Shown here in pieces: positions 35,608-42,769 of a DNA stretch of 60,743 nt; position 1 is the stretch's first letter, and each line of letters begins with the position of its first letter. The translations under genes were made by a program, and so were the position numbers. The stretch is from QHXN01 sp032162705. Its GTDB lineage: Bacteria > Acidobacteriota > Blastocatellia > Pyrinomonadales > Pyrinomonadaceae. The notes beneath the pieces were generated by a model. The model saw only the letters and a list, made by a program, of their open reading frames with translations. It had not been told where the DNA came from and did not search any database. The stretch covers positions 1 through 60,743 of the forward strand of contig JAVRON010000007.1 in assembly GCA_032162705.1 (NCBI GenBank), read 5' to 3'.

Positions 35608-37575
35608 TCAGACGGTCGCTTCGCGGTCGAGCAGACGCGTGATGGTCGGCACGAGCGCGAGTATGTCCTGCGGCTTTTTTAGAAACGCGTCCGCGCCCGC
35701 TTCGCGAGCGGCCGTACGGCAGTTGGTCGCCGAGATGACGACGACGGGCGTCGAGCGCCGGTGCCCGAGAGAGCGCGCGCGCCGGGCGAGTTCGAGTCCG
35801 CCCATGCCGGGCAGGTCTTCGTCGAGCAGCAACAGGTCGAAGTGATCCGGGCCCGCCACCTTCTCCAACGCTTCCCGTCCGTCGAGGTACGCCTCGACGT
35901 GCCACCCTTCCGACTCAAGCGTGTCGCGGATCGCGTCGGCGACGACAGGATTGTCCTCAACCAAGAGGATCGTGACGGGGCGCGTCTCTCTGTCGGCGCG
36001 GTGCTGCGCCGAGCCGCGCGGCGCGCGCACACGCACGATGCTGCGCTTACGCGGGATAATCGGGTTGCGCGCGTGAAGCAGGTTCTTGTGTCGATTGTTC
36101 AGGAGCGCGACGAAGGTCTGGTGATGCCTGAAGCCGAGCAGCCTGGCCGCACGCGAGACTATGCCGCCCGCGTCCTTCAAAGCCCGCGCGATCAGCTCTG
36201 ACTCGTAACGCAGCACCTCATCCTTCAGAGAGAAGCCCGCCCACTTCTCATCAGGCGATTCCTGCCAAACGCTGCTCATGCTCGGCTGCGCTTCACGCGA
36301 CGAGTCGCGCGACTGGGCGAGCGTTGCCACGGCGCGACGCGCGCATGCGATCAGGCGTGCGAGCGTGTCGTGGCTCCGCGTGTCGGAGAGAAGGTCGTGG
36401 GCGCGCGCGAAGGCTTCGCACAACTCGCCCGCGGTCATGTGCGCGGAAAGCTCTTCGGCCAGTGCGAGCGCCGCCGCGCCCGCGCCCGCGCGGTCGCCCA
36501 CCTTCTCCGCGGTCTCGATGGCGCGCCGAAAGCTCCGGCGCGCTTCGGCGTGCTTCCCGCCCCGCGCTTGCGCCAGGCCGAGCGTCGCGAGTCCTTCGGC
36601 CAGAAGCGCCTGCCGGTCGCCCGTCTCCAGACTGCGCACCGCGGCGCGCACTGTCCTCTCCGCTTCGTCGAATCTCCGCTCGGCGATAAGTATGCGCGCG
36701 CACGTGTCGTCGCACTGCGCGACGCTGCCCACGTCCTTGAGGGCCTGGAAGAGTGAGCGCGCGCGTTCGATATGCCCGTGCGCCTCCGTCTGGCGGCCGA
36801 TGTTGTTAAAGAGCATGGCGAGGTTGTTTTCCGTGTACGCCTGATAGCGCGTGTGCCCGGCCTGCTCGAAATGGTAGCTCGCGGCGGCGTAGTCAACGAG
36901 CGCGCGGTCGCGTAGCTCTGAGTCGCCACCGATATCGGCGATGGTTCGGAAGGTGAGGGCGCGATGGCTGTGGAAGCATCCCTTGAGCGCGTCGCTCTCG
37001 CTCGACTCGACGAGCGGGGACGCGTCGTCGTTGAGTGTAAGAGCGGTCTCGTATCGCTTGGCCGAGAACTCGACGATGGAGAGGCGGATGAGCGTGACGG
37101 CCAATTGATCGCCGTCCTCGCCGGAGAGTGCGTCGAGCGAGGTACGCAGAACCACACGCGCCTCGTCGTGCGCGCCCTGACGCCAGTAGCAGAGTCCTAA
37201 CTCGGCACGCGCCTCGGCGACCTTCTTCACGTCGCCCAGTCGCTCGAAGACGGCGGCGCTCTCGCTGATGAGGTTCTTGGCGGCCTCCTGCGCGCCGTCG
37301 ATTCGCCGCGCGCCGCCGAGCGTGCTCGTCAGCCTCCCGGCCTGAAGCAGCACTTCGGCGGCGGCGCGCTCGCCGAGCTTTTCGACCGAAGGGCGCTCGC
37401 CTGCGCGGTGCCAGAGCCAGCCCATGGCTTCGCGCGCGCGCTCGTAATCGCCCGCCTCAAGGAATGACCTCGACATCTCGCAGCGGAGACATGCCTCCTC
37501 GTTGCGCGATGCGGCAACGTCGCTCGATGCGTCAGCGCCGACCCGTGATGTTCGGGAGTGATTCGTGATGCCCAT
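35608..37575 (-). CDS. TPR protein with Fis-type HTH and C-terminal receiver domain
   Basis: The 655-residue protein has a long N-terminal TPR solenoid (about residues 30-440). A Fis/NtrC-type helix-turn-helix follows (about 460-510), with YESELIARALKDAGG and VSRAARLLGFRHHQTFVAL. A receiver domain closes it (about 540-650), with VTILLVEDNPVVADA, phospho-acceptor region LLLLDEDLPGMGG and FLKKPQD. Fis-type HTHs normally end sigma54 activators, but no AAA+ domain is present. It therefore looks like a TPR-scaffolded DNA-binding response regulator without a partner kinase beside it. A membrane segment is absent. Confidence 0.85.
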   Translation of the reverse strand: MGITNHSRTSRVGADASSDVAASRNEEACLRCEMSRSFLEAGDYERAREAMGWLWHRAGERPSVEKLGERAAAEVLLQAGRLTSTLGGARRIDGAQEAAKNLISESAAVFERLGDVKKVAEARAELGLCYWRQGAHDEARVVLRTSLDALSGEDGDQLAVTLIRLSIVEFSAKRYETALTLNDDASPLVESSESDALKGCFHSHRALTFRTIADIGGDSELRDRALVDYAAASYHFEQAGHTRYQAYTENNLAMLFNNIGRQTEAHGHIERARSLFQALKDVGSVAQCDDTCARILIAERRFDEAERTVRAAVRSLETGDRQALLAEGLATLGLAQARGGKHAEARRSFRRAIETAEKVGDRAGAGAAALALAEELSAHMTAGELCEAFARAHDLLSDTRSHDTLARLIACARRAVATLAQSRDSSREAQPSMSSVWQESPDEKWAGFSLKDEVLRYESELIARALKDAGGIVSRAARLLGFRHHQTFVALLNNRHKNLLHARNPIIPRKRSIVRVRAPRGSAQHRADRETRPVTILLVEDNPVVADAIRDTLESEGWHVEAYLDGREALEKVAGPDHFDLLLLDEDLPGMGGLELARRARSLGHRRSTPVVVISATNCRTAAREAGADAFLKKPQDILALVPTITRLLDREATV

Positions 37576-38013
37576 GTGAGGTCTAAGCTTTCCCCTTTGG
37601 GCGACCGGAGCCGCACGTGACGAATTTACGCATAAGTTATTTTAGGATAAAACCGGCGCGTGGCTTTCGGGTCAAGAGTCAGGACGGGGCACGGAATCAC
37701 ACGATCTCGCACAGCCCTTTCACTGTATATGAGCGCCGGGGTCGCCGAAAATATACGGCGCGTTGGCGCTCGCGGTCATGGCAGCTTAAACCCGCCCCGT
37801 GGGGAAAAGCAACAAAATCGGGGCGAGCGAGTGAAAGGCGAAAGGGGAAGGGCGAATGGCGAAAGTCACGCCGGTCACAATCACGCCAAGCTCCGCCTTG
37901 AGTTGAAATTTAACGTGAGTTCGACATCAGAGAAGGAAAGAGTTTATCCACGAAATCACACGAAACGGCACGAAGGCCAGACAGGTTTAAGTGTTCGGTT
38001 CGTGTCCTTTCGC
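37576..38013. other. Intergenic region with a degenerate CACGAAA repeat
   Basis: The 438 bp contain no supported gene. Near 37948-38013, CCACGAAATCACACGAAACG and GGCACGAA face TTCGTGTCCTTTCGC, a decayed hairpin of another word family, and its right arm touches the stop codon of the Clp-like gene. Confidence 0.55.
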
Positions 38014-41000
38014 TCAGGTGATGAGGTCGAAGTCTCCATCGAGCACGCGTTCGAGACGGCCCGTGCGCCAGCCGCGCGCCGAGTCTCGAACGAGCGGCGA
38101 GGGGTCTTCGCGGTAGCGACGCACGACGGGCTGCGTCATCGTCGCGGAGTCGTCGTCATCGAGCGTGCGCGCGGCCTGACGGCGAAGCGCTTCCGCGCCG
38201 CGTCCCGCCGGTTCGTCCGGTTGTGCGACGACGCGCACAGACGCGCGCGCGCGGTTAAATGACTTGTCGTCCTGCGGCGTCTCAAGCACATGAAGCCCCG
38301 ACTCGCCGCGCAGAATCGTATAGGCCGCGTAGCCCGAGACGGCGATGAGGGCGCGATACCCTTGCGCGGCGGCGGCGTTCTGTTGCGTACCGTCGCCGTT
38401 CTGCTGCGCGCCGTCCTGCTCTTCGACGACATCGAAACGCATGCGCCGCTTCTCGGCCCAGCGACGGTACATGCGCGTGAGGCTGTGCGCGAAGCGTTCG
38501 CTCTGGGCGCGGTCAGCGCTCGGCTCGCGGCTGGCGCTGATGAGCAGGAAGGCATCGCGCGGGTGGCCCGAGGCCATGCCGCGGCAGGCCGAGTCGAGCA
38601 GGTAGAGCTGCTGTGCGACGCGTGCGACGAGATCGGGCGGCAGACGCTTGCGGTCGCCGCGCAGACGCGCGAGGAGCGAGCCTGCCGTGTCGAGTCCGGC
38701 CTCGATGCGATCCATGTACTCGATTGCGCCGAGCACGGAGAAGCGCGCCGCAGAGTTCCAGAACTCAGCCGACTGCATCTGCCGCAACGCGTCCTCTTTG
38801 CGTGACGCCCAGGCTTCGTTCTCGACCTGCGCCGCCACCTCGTCGTACTTCTCTTGCAGGAAGCGCAACTCCTCCGGCGTGCCGCGCGGGTCGAGCGCGA
38901 CCGCTTCGAGTCGAAGCTCGCGTGCCGCGCCGTCGGCCAACTCTTCTTCTTCGTCGAAGACTGATGACGAGTCGTCATCCTGCGGCGCATCCGTTTGTAC
39001 GGGTGCGTCCGGGTCTACGAACTGCACGTCGAGCGATTGGCCGTCGGCGGAAGAACGCACGAAGAGGAACTGGTCGCCTTCGGGGAACTGGTGATTGACG
39101 ATGGTCAGAGCGAGCGGCGAGAGCAGGTAGCGCTCGACGGCGCGCTTCAAGGGACGCGCGCCGAGGTCTGAGGTGAAGCCCATCTCCAAAAGGAACTCGA
39201 TGGCCGACTCGTCCCACTCGACCGCCCACTGGCGCGTGCGAAGTCCACGCCGCGTCAGCACGTCGTTCAACTCCTTGCGCAGCAGGTCGCGCATCACGCC
39301 TCGGCCCAAGGGTCGGAAGACGACGACGCGGTCGATGCGATTGACGAACTCTCGACGGAAGGCGCGACCGACGGCGCGCTCGACCGAAGCCGAGGCAAAC
39401 TGCGCCTGCTCCTGCGAAAAGCCAATGCTTGCTCCGTGCGGGAGCGTCGCGCCGAGGTTCGAGGTGAGGATGATGACCGAGTGTCGGAAGTCCGCGGTGT
39501 TACCGCGCCGGTCGGTCAGGCGTCCATCGTCGAAGACTTGCAGAAACAAATCCCACACGGATGGATGCGCCTTCTCGAACTCGTCGAGGAGGATGACGGA
39601 GAAGGGCTGCTTGCGTATGAGATTGACGAGGGCGGCGCTGTCGCTCATCTCCTCGGACTCGCCAAGGATGCGCGACTGCGACTCCCACGACTGAAGCTCG
39701 CTCATGTCGAGCCGCGTCATCCGGTCGGGCGAGCCGAAGAGAAACTCCGCGAGCGTCTTCGCGATCTCGGTCTTGCCCGTGCCCGTGGGCCCAACGAAGA
39801 GAAAGACGCCCTGCGGGCGCGTCGGGTCTGTAAGTCCCGCCTTGATCATCGCGACGCGCTCGACAAGGCAATCGACGGCCTCGGGCTGTCCTAACACGCG
39901 GCGCTCGAAAAAGGCTCGAAGCTCCGAGAGGTCAAGCCCCTCGCGCTCGTCGAGTATCTGAACGGGCAGTCCCGTCAGTTGCGAGAGCGTGACGAGCAGG
40001 TCGTCGAGCTTTATCTCCGTGCCCACGTCCTTCTCCTCCGCGACGAGGCGTCGATGTGTCGCGTCGAGTAAGAGCAGGAGATTGCCGGGCGCGGCCTTGT
40101 CGCCGAGATACTGCTTGGCGAGTTGCAGTGCCTCGCCGAGCGTCCGCTCGGAGGCGCGCGGGACGAAGTAGGACGTATCGACGCCCTGGTGCGCTCCCGC
40201 CCATGCGTACTTCAAACGGCCATGCTTCTCCGCCCAGCGACGACCGAGTTCGAGCGTCTCGTCTTCGGGCAGAGGAGCGAGGCGGCAGGTCTGCATCGCT
40301 GTGCGCAGCTTGGGCCGGAGTCGCAGGAGTTGTTCGTATGCTTCGGACGGAACCTCGCCGATGAGCTTGACCGTGCCACTCTCGATTAAAGGCAGCAGCA
40401 GGTCGAGCACGCCCGTCGGGCTGTAGCGATGACGGCCCGCCCACAAAGCCTCGTGGAAGTTCGGCATGACCCAGAGGACGCGCTTGCCTCCGATCTGCCG
40501 GACGATTGATTGCACGCGCTCTTCGATCTGGCCGATGTAAGTCTGCCCTGCGATCACTTCGGACGCGCCCGCCTCGAAGACCACCCAGTTCTCTTCGCGC
40601 AGACGCGCGGCGAGCGCATGCAGGAGCGCGGTCTTGCCCGTGCCCGACTCCCCGACCAGAAGCACGGAGCGCGCAGGCTCGCGTGTGACCGACGCCTTAA
40701 GCTCTGCGATGCGCGCGGCCACCGAGTCGAGCACGAAAACCTCTTCGTCTCCCGCGCGTCCCGGCTCCCACACGCGACCGAGCGTCTTCAGGAACTCGGT
40801 CGTCTCACGACGGCTTTGCCAGTGTGCCAGCTCCTGCCTGACGGCGGCGGGCAGTACGTCGCCAAGCTCTGTGAGCGTATAGCTGATGTCCGCAATCTGC
40901 TCCGCGTCCAATCCCCGAGTCCGGGCCTCGTCCAGAAGTCCCTCGGGCGTGACCGACTCGCCAGACGCGACGCGTGCGGCGACGAATTCACGGAGCGCCT

Positions 41001-41859
41001 GCATTGGCACGTAGTCGCGCCAAGAAGAGTTGAGGCGTGTGAGCAGGCGCACGAGGACGGCGCGGCCACTCGTATGCGCGTCGAGCGCGCGCAGGGCGAA
41101 GAAGCGCGGCCAGTAGTAAAAAGAGTTGATGTCGCGGAGTATCGCGTCGGCGATCAAGTCGTCTTCGCCCTCGCGCCGCGCCAGCGCTTCAAGCGAGATG
41201 CAGGCGACGACCGCGTCGGAGTCGGTCGCGCGCGCGAGCAGGCCGTAGCTCGTCTGCTCCGTGCGCCGCGAAAGCTCGGAGCCGCGTAGGAAAATCTCAT
41301 TGCTGAGCAACTCGCGCGGGTGTGTCGTGGCGTTAAAGAAATCATCGAGACGACGCGCGACCGTGTCTATCGTCTCATCCATCGCGCCGACCGACGCGCC
41401 CTCAGTGCTTATAGCGCCTGACCCCCCCGTCACATCCTCATGGGCCGACGCGATCATGCTGTCCAAGTACGCGCAGCCGGTACTGCCGTAGTCGTAAGCC
41501 GTCACGTTCTCGCCCCCGCTCTTGTCCTCCTCCGTCTCTGGCTCCGTCTGTAGCTCCTTATCTTTCTCTCTCTCCCTGTCGTGTTTCCTCTCAAGAGCGC
41601 GCTCTCTCTCGGCTTCAAGCTCGCGCATCGTCTCCGTTTGAGCGGCGGCGATCTCCGCGAGGCTCGCGTCCTGTCGCTCCCCCCTCAGTCGCTCCGCCTC
41701 CACATGACTACGCAGCAGCGCCAACTCGCGCCCGAGTTGTTCCAGGCTCTTGACCGAGCGGTGATACAGCTCACGCGCCTCCGCCTTGAAGTAAGAGAGC
41801 GCGAGCCACAGAGCGACAGTGCTCAGCAGAAGTAAAGTGATGAAAATGGCAGTCAGCAT
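38014..41859 (-). CDS. Membrane-anchored Clp/Hsp100 AAA+ ATPase fused to a GGQ-less release-factor-2-like domain
   Basis: The 1281-residue protein starts with one membrane helix (MLTAIFITLLLLSTVALWLAL), a coiled coil (about 25-105) and a helical region. The AAA+ ring D1 (about 375-600) has Walker A GESGTGKT (403-410) but a degenerate Walker B (VLWVMPNFHEA) and no arginine finger. Ring D2 (about 655-930) is intact: GPTGTGKT (690-697), VILLDEFEKAHP, ILTSNLGA, FRREFVNRID and GARPLKRA. The SIGF at 811-814 lies where ClpA/ClpX carry the ClpP-binding loop. Residues about 985-1215 match the RF2 PCRF domain (LTRMYRRWAEKRRMRFDVVE). Residues about 1242-1281 match the RF2 tail (VVRRYREDP ... RLERVLDGDFD). 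The GGQ core between them is missing. Confidence 0.85.
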   Translation of the reverse strand: MLTAIFITLLLLSTVALWLALSYFKAEARELYHRSVKSLEQLGRELALLRSHVEAERLRGERQDASLAEIAAAQTETMRELEAERERALERKHDREREKDKELQTEPETEEDKSGGENVTAYDYGSTGCAYLDSMIASAHEDVTGGSGAISTEGASVGAMDETIDTVARRLDDFFNATTHPRELLSNEIFLRGSELSRRTEQTSYGLLARATDSDAVVACISLEALARREGEDDLIADAILRDINSFYYWPRFFALRALDAHTSGRAVLVRLLTRLNSSWRDYVPMQALREFVAARVASGESVTPEGLLDEARTRGLDAEQIADISYTLTELGDVLPAAVRQELAHWQSRRETTEFLKTLGRVWEPGRAGDEEVFVLDSVAARIAELKASVTREPARSVLLVGESGTGKTALLHALAARLREENWVVFEAGASEVIAGQTYIGQIEERVQSIVRQIGGKRVLWVMPNFHEALWAGRHRYSPTGVLDLLLPLIESGTVKLIGEVPSEAYEQLLRLRPKLRTAMQTCRLAPLPEDETLELGRRWAEKHGRLKYAWAGAHQGVDTSYFVPRASERTLGEALQLAKQYLGDKAAPGNLLLLLDATHRRLVAEEKDVGTEIKLDDLLVTLSQLTGLPVQILDEREGLDLSELRAFFERRVLGQPEAVDCLVERVAMIKAGLTDPTRPQGVFLFVGPTGTGKTEIAKTLAEFLFGSPDRMTRLDMSELQSWESQSRILGESEEMSDSAALVNLIRKQPFSVILLDEFEKAHPSVWDLFLQVFDDGRLTDRRGNTADFRHSVIILTSNLGATLPHGASIGFSQEQAQFASASVERAVGRAFRREFVNRIDRVVVFRPLGRGVMRDLLRKELNDVLTRRGLRTRQWAVEWDESAIEFLLEMGFTSDLGARPLKRAVERYLLSPLALTIVNHQFPEGDQFLFVRSSADGQSLDVQFVDPDAPVQTDAPQDDDSSSVFDEEEELADGAARELRLEAVALDPRGTPEELRFLQEKYDEVAAQVENEAWASRKEDALRQMQSAEFWNSAARFSVLGAIEYMDRIEAGLDTAGSLLARLRGDRKRLPPDLVARVAQQLYLLDSACRGMASGHPRDAFLLISASREPSADRAQSERFAHSLTRMYRRWAEKRRMRFDVVEEQDGAQQNGDGTQQNAAAAQGYRALIAVSGYAAYTILRGESGLHVLETPQDDKSFNRARASVRVVAQPDEPAGRGAEALRRQAARTLDDDDSATMTQPVVRRYREDPSPLVRDSARGWRTGRLERVLDGDFDLIT

Positions 41860-41999
41860 GAACCTTGTTGTGGGCTGCGTCCGAGGCGCTTCAGTGCCCT
41901 TCAGGCGTCGGGGCTTTGTTGAAGGCGGCGCAGATGGTAACACACCGAAGAAGGGAAGGGAGAGGCTAGAGAGTAGTGACGGGCGACGGAGTTTACCGC

Positions 42000-42041
42000 A
42001 AAAAGAAATTGCGCTGCTACCCACGAGGAGCAGCAGCGCAA
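42000..42041 (-). terminator. Rho-independent terminator of the structured RNA
   Basis: On the minus strand TTGCGCTGCT pairs perfectly with AGCAGCGCAA around a 13-base loop, followed by TTTCTTTTT. It closes the RNA unit that begins near 42513 and lies 140 bp before the start of the Clp-like gene. Confidence 0.9.
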
Positions 42042-42513
42042 CCCTTAATCCCGAAGAGTCGCCGAAGCGTCTCAGGGGGACGGCAACCTTTGCTTGTACA
42101 CGCGCCGGTTGCCTGTTTTGTATTCCGAAGCGTGTGCCAGCGGTGGCTCACCCCCGGTCGGCACGGACTAACTTTCGCCAGTCTCTCATGTCCGAAGACA
42201 TGGTGCCTGTTGGTTTTTGTTCTGGTGGCTTTACCTCCACCTCCAGTCTACGTTCTGGACAACGAGGCCCAACCGAAGTTGAGCGACGTTCGCTACCCCG
42301 ATGGTTAATTATTCCTTCGGAGCGCCGACGCGTTTTTATCCGCGCGGCTCGGGAGATACCCGTCAGCTTTCTCCCTGCGCAAGCCTTTCGGCTTCGACCG
42401 GGGCGTCAGTGGCAGCAACTTTTACCGCCGGTTGCTGTCCTCAAGCGTCGCGTCACCGCATCGCCTGCCGATCCCCTAGCCGGTCACGGCTCCCTTGAGA
42501 ACCGCGACGGGAG
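42000..42513 (-). ncRNA. Candidate structured non-coding RNA of about 510 nt (or giant riboregulatory leader)
   Basis: The interval has no supported reading frame but has its own strong promoter and terminator. Read on the minus strand it contains many clean hairpins: GGCTCCC/GGGAGCC at the 5' end, CAGCAAC/GTTGCTG, AAGCC-GAAA-GGCTT, CAAC-TTCG-GTTG, CATGTC-TTCG-GACATG and GGCAACC/GGTTGCC, several capped by stable GNRA or UUCG tetraloops. I looked for the signatures of RNase P RNA (GAGGAAAGTCC), tmRNA and SRP RNA and saw none. It lies on the same strand just upstream of the Clp-RF2 fusion gene. Whether it is an independent RNA or a leader ending in an attenuator cannot be told from sequence. 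Confidence 0.75.
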
Positions 42514-42517
42514 CCGG

Positions 42518-42546
42518 ACTATACGCACGCGTGTCTGGGCTGTCAA
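42518..42546 (-). promoter_or_regulatory. Near-consensus sigma70 promoter of the structured RNA
   Basis: Read on the minus strand, TTGACA (42541-42546) and TATAGT (42518-42523) are separated by exactly 17 bp. This is among the strongest promoter-like pairs in the window. Transcription should begin near 42511-42515, at the first hairpin of the RNA. Confidence 0.88.
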
Positions 42547-42615
42547 GACTTTTTTTAGAAAATCTTTTTCGTCACTTTTCGCCCGCTTTTCGGGCTTTTC
42601 CCATCATTCACACAG

Positions 42616-42669
42616 TTCATCCACAGGCGTTTTCCACAGGTGGAAAATTCATCTCCGTTTTGTGGAAAA
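42616..42669. promoter_or_regulatory. Cluster of TTTTCCACA sites, palindromic operator or DnaA-box-like
   Basis: TTTTCCACAGGTGGAAAA (42630-42647) is a perfect 8-2-8 palindrome. It is flanked by TTCATCCACAGG (42616-42627) on one side and GTGGAAAA (42662-42669) on the other. Each half resembles the DnaA box TTATCCACA with one mismatch. The cluster lies between the divergent promoters of the structured RNA and the aconitase-family gene. Confidence 0.6.
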
Positions 42670-42688
42670 CTCATGCGCGCGACCTCCT

Positions 42689-42717
42689 TTAAGAAAGTAA
42701 GATTGGTCGTTTATAAT
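42689..42717 (+). promoter_or_regulatory. Candidate promoter of the aconitase-family operon
   Basis: A perfect TATAAT (42712-42717) is preceded at 17 bp by TTAAGA (42689-42694). The start codon lies about 50 bp downstream with a good ribosome binding site. Confidence 0.65.
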
Positions 42718-42769
42718 CTTCTTTACAGAAACTCATCAGATAATTTGCATTGATTTAAGAGGAGTGAAG

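Noticed and set aside
41860..42024. Extension of the Clp-like protein upstream of 41859
   Set aside because: The in-frame extension would place about 55 unrelated residues before a clear N-terminal membrane helix and would run toward the terminator of the RNA.
42000..42513. Assignment of the structured RNA as RNase P RNA, tmRNA or SRP RNA
   Set aside because: The conserved GAGGAAAGTCC of RNase P, the tRNA-like ends and tag frame of tmRNA, and the SRP domain IV loop were not found on either strand.
42616..42669. Firm call of a chromosomal replication origin
   Set aside because: Only three or four one-mismatch DnaA-like sites are present, there is no dnaA/dnaN/gyrB neighbour, and skew cannot be judged reliably by eye.
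42036..42700. Open frames across the 42.0-42.7 kb interval on both strands
   Set aside because: They are Arg/Ser-rich with no plausible start or ribosome binding site, and the same DNA has a promoter, hairpins and a terminator typical of an RNA gene.
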